Source: an uncultured Ruminococcus sp.
Lineage (GTDB): Bacteria > Bacillota > Clostridia > Oscillospirales > Ruminococcaceae
Length of the DNA: 38,797 nucleotides
Assembly: GCA_902788785.1 (NCBI GenBank)
Contig: CADALT010000020.1
Span: 1-38,797, forward strand
Direction: 5' to 3'
Below the pieces are notes generated by a model that made no database searches, was not told the origin of the DNA, and worked only from the letters and a program-made list of their open reading frames with translations. How positions within the stretch are numbered: position 1 is the stretch's first letter; every line of letters begins with the position of its first letter. Position numbers and translations under genes: made by a program. This document shows, one piece after another, positions 32,615 through 38,797 of this stretch.

Positions 32615-33190
32615 ATGGCTGATTATAATGATAATGAGGAGTACGGCGAGGCTCGCCGACCTGTAGGTGCGGCTTCTGTTATAGTTGCGGGCATATTCGT
32701 GGTGTGTATGGTGTTCATCGGCGGAAAGGTGCTGTTTTCAAGCAATTCCGCAGAGGTACCCTCGGGGATAGATACTGCCACAATAAATACGAATGTCACT
32801 GTTCCGAAGACCGCAGAGAGCGCAGCGGTGGTAACTGCTGCACCGTCGGGTTCTCAGCCCGATGCGGTAAATTCGGTGTCGGGAGCTGTATCGGGCTCGG
32901 ATATGAGCGGTACTGACAGCAATTCGTCCTCGGCAGACAGTTCAAAGCCCGATGACAATATGGGCACAAAGTATATAACCGAGTATGCATACCTTCATAC
33001 TCAGCCTTCAAACGAGTCCGAAAACATCATTTGCATGACTCCGGGTATCGCAGTGAATGTGCTGAGCTATGAGGATAACGGCTATGTCAAGGTGACATTT
33101 GATTATCTGGACGGTCCTATGACAGGCTATATCTATCAGGATTATCTCTCGGATTATCAGACTGTAGTGCCTGAGTGGGAGCAGTATTGA
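32615..33190 (+). CDS. Membrane-anchored SH3-like protein
   Basis: 191 aa. Acidic cytoplasmic N-terminus, one membrane helix (GAASVIVAGIFVVCMVFIGGKVLF, about residues 18-41), a Ser/Thr/Gly/Asp-rich linker to residue about 115, and a C-terminal SH3b-like domain: EYAYLHTQPSNESENIICMTPGIAV, then DNGYVKVTFDYLDGPMTGYIYQDYL. Such domains usually bind cell wall peptides, so the domain lies outside the membrane. Ribosome site AAGGAG. First gene of an operon; the next gene's GTG start is 1 bp past its stop. Confidence 0.85.
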   Translation: MADYNDNEEYGEARRPVGAASVIVAGIFVVCMVFIGGKVLFSSNSAEVPSGIDTATINTNVTVPKTAESAAVVTAAPSGSQPDAVNSVSGAVSGSDMSGTDSNSSSADSSKPDDNMGTKYITEYAYLHTQPSNESENIICMTPGIAVNVLSYEDNGYVKVTFDYLDGPMTGYIYQDYLSDYQTVVPEWEQY

Positions 33191-33191
33191 C

Positions 33192-33899
33192 GTGGCTAAG
33201 TATTCGACCTGTATCACCCTGAAAGACGGCAGGGAACTGCCTTTCATACTGGACAGGGGCAGGCGCAGCAGGGCTGTGCTTGCGGTCAATGAGGGCAGGC
33301 TGACTGTCAGAGTGCCCGAAGGCTTTGGCGTTGATAAGATAAAGCGTTTCATCGAGGATAATCTTGAATGGGTCGAGAAGAACCTTTCCCTTTCCGCAAA
33401 ACAGTCGGGGCTTCCCGTGACCTTTGAGGACGGCGAGGAAATAAGGCTTTTGGGTGAGCCGCTGGTCATAACGGCTGTGAAGAGCGACAGGTATTTCAAG
33501 CCGAAGAACGAGGACGGCAAGCTTATGGTGGCGGTATGCGATGACAGCTCGCACGAATATATGATAAGGCAGGTGCAGACATATATCGTGATGCTGGCAA
33601 ATTCCGAGATAACCGAGAGCATGAAGCGCCTTACCAAGCTCACAGGGCTGTATCCCAAAAAGATAACGGTCAAGGATCTCAGCGCAAGCTGGGGCAGATG
33701 CAGCTCAAACGGGAATATCTCCATAAATTATAAGGTAGTGACCTACTCGAAGGCGCATATCGACTATGTGTGTGTACACGAACTTTGTCATCTCAGGCAT
33801 ATGGATCACAGTGCCGATTTCTGGGCGCTGGTGGAGAAATATTGTCCCGACTGGCGCAGGCTCAGGGGCAGCATGAGGGCAGATGGATCGGAGGAATAG
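33192..33899 (+). CDS. YgjP-like zinc metallopeptidase (M48-like, DUF45)
   Basis: 235 aa, GTG start 1 bp after the previous stop, so translation is coupled. The conserved C-terminal half of the YgjP family is clear: VKDLSASWGRCSSNGNISINYKV, then the zinc site VCVHELCHLRHMDHSADFW (HExxH, with the third His in MDHS) and the ending KYCPDWRRLRG. The N-terminal half (RRSRAVLAVNEGRLTVRVPEG) also matches. Cytoplasmic; the family's natural substrates are poorly known. Confidence 0.93.
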   Translation: MAKYSTCITLKDGRELPFILDRGRRSRAVLAVNEGRLTVRVPEGFGVDKIKRFIEDNLEWVEKNLSLSAKQSGLPVTFEDGEEIRLLGEPLVITAVKSDRYFKPKNEDGKLMVAVCDDSSHEYMIRQVQTYIVMLANSEITESMKRLTKLTGLYPKKITVKDLSASWGRCSSNGNISINYKVVTYSKAHIDYVCVHELCHLRHMDHSADFWALVEKYCPDWRRLRGSMRADGSEE

Positions 33900-33902
33900 G
33901 AT

Positions 33903-34322
33903 ATGTATTTTTATGAAGTGCTTGAAAAATGCGATAAGGATAAGCTGACCGAGGAGTTTATCACGCTTTGTTCCGATGCGCCGGATATCGAAGCGGTGCG
34001 TGAAAAATTCAAGGCTGCTATGGCAGATATTGAAAAGCTCACACCCGTCATAGATGATGATATGACCGTGCGCATCGACAAGACCGAGTATGACGGCGAG
34101 GAATATGAGGCTGTCCACGGAGTCAGCAAATCGGAGGGGACGGCTTACGGGCTGATAATAGCGCCCTGGGCAGAGGTGCTGGGCTACAGGACAGATGAAG
34201 ATAACGTGGCAGATTATGGGCGTGAAGCCTTTGCTGCAGCGGTGCTGTGGGAGCTCACCTATCTGGGATTTGATGAGCAGACCATCAGCAGCCATGTCAA
34301 AGAATGGGAGAGCGGAGAATAA
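33903..34322 (+). CDS. Unknown cytoplasmic protein
   Basis: 139 aa, acidic and helical, without signal or membrane segment. It contains EEYEAVHGVSKSEGTAYGLIIAPWAEVLGY and FAAAVLWELTYLGFDEQTISSHVKEW; the latter resembles small immunity-like or DUF6557-type proteins of Firmicutes, but I cannot confirm this. It starts 3 bp after the YgjP-like gene and its TAA overlaps the ATG of the Nudix gene, so it is tightly embedded in the operon. Function unknown. Confidence 0.75.
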   Translation: MYFYEVLEKCDKDKLTEEFITLCSDAPDIEAVREKFKAAMADIEKLTPVIDDDMTVRIDKTEYDGEEYEAVHGVSKSEGTAYGLIIAPWAEVLGYRTDEDNVADYGREAFAAAVLWELTYLGFDEQTISSHVKEWESGE

Positions 34323-34798
34323 TGGATATCGACGGTATAAAACTTGAAGGCACGAACTGGTGTCAGAGCGTCACCGGAGTGGTCATAGACAAGGGCAGGG
34401 TGCTGCTGGCAAGGCATACCTACGGCGGCGGAAACGGCAAGCTGATAATCCCCGGGGGATATGTGAACTTCGGCGAAACTCCGCAGGATGCTCTTAAACG
34501 TGAGTATCTGGAGGAAACGGGCGTAGAGGTCAGAGTTTGCGATATAATCGGCATAAGGTTCAATACGAAAGACTGGTATGTGGCTTTCAGGGCGGAGTAT
34601 ATCTCGGGAGAAGCACGCTCGGATAATAACGAGAACAGCGAGGTCATCTGGGTGGACGTGCAGGAAGCCCTCACAAGAGATGATGTGCCCGAGCTTACAA
34701 AAAGTCTGATAAGTGCTGCGCTCAAAAGCAGTGACGGACTTGTAAAGGCTGAATATAACGGTACACACCACGCACCGAATTCGTTTTACTGCATATGA
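34322..34798 (+). CDS. Nudix hydrolase
   Basis: 158 aa from the ATG at 34322, which overlaps the previous stop (TAATG) and has CGGAG upstream; an in-frame ATG at 34304 is less likely. The Nudix box is complete: GGYVNFGETPQDALKREYLEETGVEV fits Gx5Ex7REUxEExGU. N-terminal GVVIDKGRVLLARHTYGGGNGKLIIPGG is typical of ADP-ribose or nucleotide diphosphate hydrolases. Cytoplasmic. Last gene of the SH3/YgjP/unknown/Nudix operon; its terminator is interrupted by an inverted-repeat element. Confidence 0.92.
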   Translation: MDIDGIKLEGTNWCQSVTGVVIDKGRVLLARHTYGGGNGKLIIPGGYVNFGETPQDALKREYLEETGVEVRVCDIIGIRFNTKDWYVAFRAEYISGEARSDNNENSEVIWVDVQEALTRDDVPELTKSLISAALKSSDGLVKAEYNGTHHAPNSFYCI

Positions 34799-34822
34799 AC
34801 CGAATGATAATAAGTAATAACA

Positions 34823-34945
34823 GCCGCAGCTGATATAGTAAACGACAACGGAAATTGCACTTTGAGAAAGGGTAAAAGTCCTATCTGTGCTTTTGCGAAG
34901 TTTTCAAGGTAACGATCTCAATGTCGTTTATTATAATGCTGCGGC
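34823..34945 (+). terminator. Terminator of the Nudix operon, split by an inserted element
   Basis: GCCGCAGC (34823-34830) and GCTGCGGC (34938-34945) followed by TTTTTTTC form the classic stem and T-run, but the loop is about 107 nt long because the 102-bp element 34834-34935 lies inside it. Since the element's ends are themselves inverse, the RNA can still fold into one long stem, so termination may survive. Confidence 0.8.
34834..34935. repeat. Inverted-repeat element inside the terminator loop (same family as the 3.6 kb array)
   Basis: 102 bp with ends TATAGTAAACGACA (34834-34847) and TGTCGTTTATTATA (34922-34935), inverse at 13 of 14 positions. The left end matches the motif of the array at 3608-4011, and the right end that of 7844-7858. 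The interior differs from the other copies and has no ORF. The only bases between element and terminator stem are TGA on the left and AT on the right. Confidence 0.85.
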
Positions 34946-35023
34946 TTTTTTTCTTGCCCGAAAAGGCTGACTCTCGGTCATAATATACAAAAGTTCAAAT
35001 CGAGATTTGATAAAAATACCATA

Positions 35024-35052
35024 TTAACAAAATGGGACGAATGTGGTATAAT
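35024..35052 (+). promoter_or_regulatory. Promoter of the 35-kb lipoprotein gene
   Basis: TTAACA (35024-35029), 17 bp, TATAAT (35047-35052); start codon about 60 bp downstream. Confidence 0.7.
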
Positions 35053-35112
35053 AATGTATAGCTATGGTCGGGCGGTGTGCTACGATGCATGGCTGTTTGG
35101 GAGGTGTGCCTA

Positions 35113-36057
35113 TTGAGGATAACAAAGCAGATGATACCGCTGATGCTGGCGGCGCTTCTCTTATCTTCATGTGCGGGGAAAAAGGATCTATATAATGAGG
35201 GTACGAATATAAGCAGTGCCCCTGTGGCGGACAATGCCGCAGATGTTGAAGGCGAAAGCTTTTATTATCGCTGGAAAGGCGAGGTAGTAAGTGTGGACTA
35301 TGCCGATAAGCAGAACGCTGTGCTGCTCGGCAAAGATAATGCGGAGGGCGTACATCAGTGGCAGGAGTTCCTGATCGATCTTGAAGCTGCGGATAAGGCG
35401 GAGCTGACGGTGTGTACTCCGAAATCGGTAATGCTCGTAACGGAGAACGAATCGGGCAATGCTGCACTTATACAGATAAAACAGAGGGAAAACGGCAAGA
35501 TGGTCACTAAGGGCAGAACAGTCAGCCCTGTTGTGCTTTGCCGGGTAAGGGACGAGCAGGAAAACAGATATGACTATTATCTGAGCGACTGCAAGATATA
35601 TTCCACCCCTGCTGACGATGAGAGCAATGACTGCAGGGAGATACCTGCCGAGCTCAAAAGCTATGCGGTGGATTCTTCGGCTGCGGTGACTTTTCCTTAT
35701 CAGAAGAGATTTTCTTCCTACGGGGATTTTGAGGACTATTACAGCGAGTATCACGAAAGTCTCGGACTTGACGAGGTAAAAACCGATATGGATATGCTGG
35801 AGGAGGACGGCAGTTTTAATACCAATGTTGTATTTCTGTACGGTGCGCTTTCCTCGGGCAACTGCGAATATGAATTGTTGAGAGCCGTTGAAGAGGACGG
35901 CAGACTTGTGATATACGTCAAGCGTAAGATAACCGAGAAGACGGGCGATGTCAATAAATGGCAGCTGACCTGTCAGATCAGCAGCGAGTATCTCTCGGAC
36001 GTATCTCCCGATTCGATAGAATGGGTGGTATACGATGATGAGGAGTCAAGAGGATAG
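35113..36057 (+). CDS. Lipoprotein of unknown function
   Basis: 314 aa from a TTG start at 35113, chosen because GGGAGGTG lies about 7 nt upstream and a clean lipoprotein signal begins there: short charged start, hydrophobic PLMLAALLL, lipobox LSSC. The upstream in-frame ATG codons (35077, 35089) have no ribosome site and would add a non-signal extension. The mature part is acidic and beta-rich, with no recognised domain. It should be anchored to the outer membrane face. A PH-domain gene follows 102 bp downstream with its own promoter. Confidence 0.78.
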   Translation: MRITKQMIPLMLAALLLSSCAGKKDLYNEGTNISSAPVADNAADVEGESFYYRWKGEVVSVDYADKQNAVLLGKDNAEGVHQWQEFLIDLEAADKAELTVCTPKSVMLVTENESGNAALIQIKQRENGKMVTKGRTVSPVVLCRVRDEQENRYDYYLSDCKIYSTPADDESNDCREIPAELKSYAVDSSAAVTFPYQKRFSSYGDFEDYYSEYHESLGLDEVKTDMDMLEEDGSFNTNVVFLYGALSSGNCEYELLRAVEEDGRLVIYVKRKITEKTGDVNKWQLTCQISSEYLSDVSPDSIEWVVYDDEESRG

Positions 36058-36065
36058 GTCATCCA

Positions 36066-36094
36066 TTGACAAAAGGCTTTAAATGTGTTATCCT
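36066..36094 (+). promoter_or_regulatory. Promoter of the PH-domain gene
   Basis: TTGACA (36066-36071), 17 bp, TATCCT (36089-36094), starting 8 bp past the lipoprotein stop. Confidence 0.65.
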
Positions 36095-36159
36095 ATTATC
36101 ATACGGCAAAGGGTACAGGTACAGACTGCCGTGAACTACATGAAATGAGGTGCGTCCTT

Positions 36160-36570
36160 ATGAAAAAAGATGTTTTCGAGTATGTATGGACCGACAAGAA
36201 AAGGACATTTCTGGGACTTCCGTGGTCATTTACCAGGTATTATCTGACAGAGACAAAGTTCGTTACACGCACGGGCTTTCTGAGTGTGCAGGAGGATGAG
36301 CTTGAGCTGTACAGGGTACTTGATAAGAAGCTTGTGCTCACCGCAGGCGACAGAATGGTAGGCTGCGGTACTATCGAGATGAATGTGCGTGATGTGGATA
36401 CTCCCAAGAAGATAATCAAGTCGGTGAAAAATCCAAGAGAGGTCATGAAGCTGCTGGATAAGTATATCGACATAAACAGGGATAAGTACCGCACCAGGGG
36501 CAGGGATATGTACAGCGGCTATGATGAGCCCGACTATCATGACGGTCACGACGATCATGACGATTATTGA
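36160..36570 (+). CDS. Bacterial PH-domain-like protein with His/Asp-rich tail
   Basis: 136 aa from the ATG at 36160 with GAGGTG upstream; the earlier in-frame ATG at 36085 lies in the promoter region. The core WSFTRYYLTETKFVTRTGFLSVQEDELELYRVLDKKLV, then GCGTIEMNVRDVD...IKSVKNPREVMKLLDKY, matches the bacterial PH (YdbS/bPH2-like) fold: beta strands with 'T...l..r.G.l....e.ip..ri.d' and a final helix. There is no membrane helix. The C-terminus is unusual: a short tail of alternating Asp/His/Tyr (ending HDGHDDHDDY) that could bind metal. Function unknown. Confidence 0.75.
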   Translation: MKKDVFEYVWTDKKRTFLGLPWSFTRYYLTETKFVTRTGFLSVQEDELELYRVLDKKLVLTAGDRMVGCGTIEMNVRDVDTPKKIIKSVKNPREVMKLLDKYIDINRDKYRTRGRDMYSGYDEPDYHDGHDDHDDY

Positions 36571-36585
36571 TAAGTAAAAAATACG

Positions 36586-36608
36586 GGGCGCAGAGGTCTT
36601 CTGCGCCC
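36586..36608 (+). terminator. Terminator of the PH-domain gene
   Basis: Perfect stem GGGCGCAGA/TCTGCGCCC, 5-nt loop, then TTTTTG. The next gene's ribosome site begins only 7 bp later. Confidence 0.9.
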
Positions 36609-36628
36609 TTTTTGTGAGGTGTGAGAAT

Positions 36629-37693
36629 GTGGAACTTTCCGAGCTTTGCGGCTTGAAGTCCTGTGAGGACAGCATAAAAGAAAGCGGACTGCCCGTGTAC
36701 ATCTACGGTATGGGCAACGGCGGCGAAAAGGTGCTTAAATGGTGCAGTGACAGGGGCATAAAGGCTGAGGGAGTATTTGCCAGCGATGACTTTGTGAGAG
36801 GGCAGAGTTTCATGGGCTATAGGGTGCAAAAGCTCTCGGATATAGAAAGGAAAGTGGGAGAGTTCACGGTGCTGTGTGCTTTCGGGACGGAGCTTCCCGA
36901 GATAATGGCGCATATTGACGAAATAGAGCGCAGGCATCCGCTGTATGCGCCCGATGTCCCCGTAGCAGGGGACGAGGCATTCACGAAAGCAGGCCTTATG
37001 GAGCGTTTTGCAGATGTGCAGAGGGTGTATGATGCGCTGGCTGATGAGCAGTCAAAGCGTGTGTTCACGGGGCTTAGCGCCTATAAGATAACGGGCAGGC
37101 TCGGGTATCTGCGAGAGATATTTACCGATGAGCCTAAGCCGTCGCCGCTGCTGGGGCTGAGTTCGGACGAGATAGTCTGTGACCTGGGTGCTTATAACGG
37201 CGATACCGTCCTTGGGCTTTTAAAAGCCACGGGCGGCTGTAAAAAAGTTTATGCGGTGGAGCCTGAAAAGCGCAACTTTCAAAAGTGTGTAAAAAATTGT
37301 ACTAATATATCTAGCGCCGAGTTTTACAATGCGGCAGCCTGGTCCCATGATGGGGTGCTGGATTTTGAGGGCGGTTCGGGCAGGCAGGCGAAGCTTGAAA
37401 CGGGCGGCAGCGGAAAGATAGCCGCACGCAGCCTTGACAGCATACTTTCGGGCAGAAAATGCACCTACATCAAATACGATGTGGAGGGAGCGGATATACC
37501 TGCGCTGGAGGGCTCCTGCGAGACGATCAGGCAGTATCACCCAAAGCTGTACTGCTCGCTGTATCACCGATGCTTTGACTATATCGACATACCACTGTAT
37601 CTGATGGAGCATTTTGAAGGCTACCGTTATTTCATGCGCCAGGACAGGTACTATCCTGCGTGGGAAACTTACCTTGTGGCTGTCGATGAGTAA
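36629..37693 (+). CDS. FkbM family methyltransferase
   Basis: 354 aa from the GTG at 36629, which has GAGGTG 7 nt upstream; a GTG at 36614 has no ribosome site. The N-terminal 110 residues form a Rossmann-like domain (VYIYGMGNGGEKVLKWCSDRGIKAEGVFASDDF) of the kind often placed before methyl- or glycosyltransferases. Residues about 165-354 are the FkbM methyltransferase: EIVCDLGAYNGDTVLGLLKAT (motif I), KKVYAVEPEKRNFQKC (acid after strand 2), then YIKYDVEGADIPALEGSCETIRQYHPKLYCSLYH, the FkbM signature. It O-methylates a sugar or small molecule; target unknown. It follows the PH-gene terminator so closely that it may depend on partial read-through. Confidence 0.9.
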   Translation: MELSELCGLKSCEDSIKESGLPVYIYGMGNGGEKVLKWCSDRGIKAEGVFASDDFVRGQSFMGYRVQKLSDIERKVGEFTVLCAFGTELPEIMAHIDEIERRHPLYAPDVPVAGDEAFTKAGLMERFADVQRVYDALADEQSKRVFTGLSAYKITGRLGYLREIFTDEPKPSPLLGLSSDEIVCDLGAYNGDTVLGLLKATGGCKKVYAVEPEKRNFQKCVKNCTNISSAEFYNAAAWSHDGVLDFEGGSGRQAKLETGGSGKIAARSLDSILSGRKCTYIKYDVEGADIPALEGSCETIRQYHPKLYCSLYHRCFDYIDIPLYLMEHFEGYRYFMRQDRYYPAWETYLVAVDE

Positions 37694-37704
37694 ATGTGCA
37701 ATAA

Positions 37705-37870
37705 AATAAAAGAACACCCGCTGAAATAAGCGGGTGCCAAAAATAAAAAATTATAGGGGAGAAGCCGGCAGATCGCTCTGCCAACTATGTATATATGCAG
37801 GCTTGGGGTAAAAGCCAACATACCTAAACACAAGCTGTCGGGTCTCTTCCGACAATATAACTATACTTTA
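37705..37870 (-). ncRNA. Candidate structured non-coding RNA
   Basis: The 255-bp gap between the FkbM and RsmE genes is not coding but rich in inverted repeats: GGCAGA-TCGC-TCTGCC (37767-37782), GGCTT...AAGCC (37800-37816), TGTCGG-GTCTCTT-CCGACA (37836-37854), and a competing long-range pairing of GAAGCCGGCAG (37760-37770) with CTGTCGGgtctCTTC (37835-37849). With the minus-strand terminator at 37715-37736 this looks like a transcript of about 150 nt on the minus strand. A plus-strand leader or riboswitch for the RsmE gene is the alternative. It matches no RNA family I can recognise. Confidence 0.4.
37715..37736 (-). terminator. Terminator hairpin facing the minus strand
   Basis: CACCCGCT/AGCGGGTG stem with a 6-nt loop. 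On the minus strand it is followed by TTCTTTTATTTTATTG; on the plus strand it is followed by CCAAAAAT, so it terminates a minus-strand transcript better than the plus-strand FkbM gene. Confidence 0.65.
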
Positions 37871-37948
37871 ACTATGTGTTATCAATGTGAAAACAGTTTG
37901 TAATAAAAATGAAAATGTAAATATTTTGCTTTTGCGGAGGTGCATGAT

Positions 37949-38674
37949 ATGCCGAGATTTTTTGTTGAGCCCTGCGATATAAACGGGCAGAATGCCGTGA
38001 TAAAGGGGCAGGACGCTGTACATATAGGAAGAAGCCTGCGTATGCGGCTGGGTGACGAACTGACCGTTTCCTGCGAGGGCAGGGACTACAGATGCGTGCT
38101 CAAGACCATTTCAGATGAGCTGTGTACCCTTGATGTGCTGGAGGTCAGCGAGGGCAGCGGAGAGCCCTCTGTGAGCCTGACTTTGTACCAGGCTTGCCCA
38201 AAATCGGATAAGCTTGAACTCATCGTGCAGAAGGCGGTGGAGCTTGGTGCGTGCAGAATCGTTCCCGTGCTGACATCAAGGTGTGTTTCACGACCCGATG
38301 AGAAAAGTTTCCGCAAAAAGCGTGAACGCCTGAATAAAATAGCCCTTGAAGCCGCTAAGCAGTGCGGACGCAGCATAGTCCCCGAGGTAGGCGAAATGAT
38401 GAGCTTTGAGGAATGTGCGAAGGCGCTTGGCGGTCACGAACTGGGGCTTATGTGCTACGAGAAGGGCGGAGTGCCCCTGCGTGAAACTGTGCCCGAGGGT
38501 GCGAAGGATATAGGGCTGTTTATCGGCAGCGAGGGCGGCTTTGAAGAGTCCGAGGTGGATAAATGTGCCGAGAATGGTGCGAAGATAATAAGTCTCGGAT
38601 CAAGGATACTGCGCTGTGAAACTGCACCGCTTGCCGCAATAGCGGTGATAATGAGCCTTACCGGGAATATCTGA
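37949..38674 (+). CDS. rsmE: 16S rRNA (uracil1498-N3)-methyltransferase
   Basis: 241 aa from the ATG at 37949 with GGAGG 8 nt upstream; an in-frame GTG at 37940 overlaps that site. The N-terminal PUA-like domain (MPRFFVEP, then HIGRSLRMRLGDELTV) is followed by the SPOUT domain with YQACPKSDKLELIVQKAVELGACRIVPV, TSRCVSRPDEKSFRKKRERLNKIALEAAKQCGRS, LFIGSEGGFEESEV (SAM-binding knot) and ISLGSRILRCETAPLAAIAVIM. All RsmE hallmarks are present and the length is normal. It methylates U1498 of 16S rRNA in the assembled small subunit. The usual upstream partner prmA is absent here. Confidence 0.95.
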   Translation: MPRFFVEPCDINGQNAVIKGQDAVHIGRSLRMRLGDELTVSCEGRDYRCVLKTISDELCTLDVLEVSEGSGEPSVSLTLYQACPKSDKLELIVQKAVELGACRIVPVLTSRCVSRPDEKSFRKKRERLNKIALEAAKQCGRSIVPEVGEMMSFEECAKALGGHELGLMCYEKGGVPLRETVPEGAKDIGLFIGSEGGFEESEVDKCAENGAKIISLGSRILRCETAPLAAIAVIMSLTGNI

Positions 38675-38704
38675 CATCGAAAATAAAAAGAGAGTTACAT
38701 AAGC

Positions 38705-38788
38705 GCAGGCTCTATAAAGAAGTTTTATTCAGACACTTCTGTTGTATCACAGCAGAAGTGTCTTTGCGTTATTTAGCGAAGAGCCTGC
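38705..38788 (+). repeat. 84-bp inverted-repeat element (copy 2), terminator-like
   Basis: Ends GCAGGCTCT (38705-38713) and AGAGCCTGC (38780-38788); interior hairpin AGACACTTCTG...CAGAAGTGTCT followed by TTG. It is the inverse of 5563-5646, the same length, with only a few changes, and identity runs a few bases past both ends. It lies 30 bp past the rsmE stop. The window stops 9 bp after it, at the start of what looks like the AGTGAAT-type element seen at 5431-5562. Confidence 0.88.
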
Positions 38789-38797
38789 TAAGTGAAT

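Noticed and set aside
37694-37948. tmRNA, RNase P RNA or SRP RNA in the gap before rsmE
   Set aside because: The stretch is too short for the first two, and the conserved SRP tetraloop and asymmetric loop sequence is missing.

Overview
The window looks like chromosomal DNA of a low/mid-GC Clostridia member, most likely a Ruminococcus or close relative. The reasons are a secreted protein with a C-terminal type I dockerin (30669-32483), the GGGtGRT/NifU-like gene pair, lipoproteins with a classical lipobox, strong GGAGG ribosome sites, and a series of TTGACA-17-TATAAT promoters. The species cannot be fixed from sequence alone. There are 36 genes encoding proteins longer than 60 aa, one probable 41-aa membrane protein, one tRNA-Arg(CCU), and an unusual density of short palindromic or terminal-inverted-repeat elements between genes.

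Layout. 1-3.5 kb (minus): GGGtGRT protein with a NifU-like scaffold, then a large WG-repeat-like lipoprotein. 3.6-4.0 kb: a four-copy 100-bp tandem array closed by inverted repeats. 4.2-5.4 kb (plus): AlaX-type tRNA editing hydrolase. 5.4-5.65 kb: two adjacent palindromic repeat elements; the second recurs inverted at the right end of the window. 5.7-7.6 kb (minus): carboxynorspermidine decarboxylase and a CmpB-like membrane protein. 7.8-10.9 kb (plus): GNAT acetyltransferase plus a translational GTPase of the ribosomal-protection type fused to a Rae1/YacP-like NYN ribonuclease. 11.2-13.6 kb (plus): PTS enzyme I and a second GNAT. 13.66 kb: tRNA-Arg. 13.9-17.9 kb (minus): ilvB, an unknown gene, ilvN, ilvC. 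17.9-20.5 kb (minus): HAD phosphatase, small alarmone synthetase, alpha/beta hydrolase and a 41-aa membrane protein. 20.7-21.7 kb (minus): membrane-anchored C39-like protein that seems to lack its catalytic residues. 21.8-22.4 kb: non-coding, holding a decayed 176-bp tandem repeat. 22.4-25.9 kb (minus): Cof-type HAD phosphatase, then the potassium uptake operon ktrB-unknown-ktrA. 26.1-30.5 kb (minus): M48 metalloprotease with PASTA-like repeats, SpoU rRNA methylase, a small SAM methyltransferase and citrate synthase. 30.6-38.7 kb (plus): dockerin protein, SH3-like membrane protein, YgjP-like metalloprotease, unknown, Nudix hydrolase, lipoprotein, PH-domain protein, FkbM methyltransferase and RsmE.

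Functionally most of this is housekeeping: branched-chain amino acid synthesis, citrate synthase, potassium uptake, sugar PTS, rRNA modification and translation quality control. The accessory interest is in two places. One is the GTPase-Rae1 fusion, which joins ribosome binding to A-site mRNA cleavage in a single polypeptide. The other is a set of short non-coding elements sharing terminal inverted repeats of the type TATAnTAAACGACAT: a tandem array at 3.6 kb, a 5' leader element at 7.8 kb, and a copy sitting exactly in the loop of a terminator at 34.8 kb. They look like a small miniature transposable element family with variable interiors. All assignments come from reading the sequence; no database search was run.
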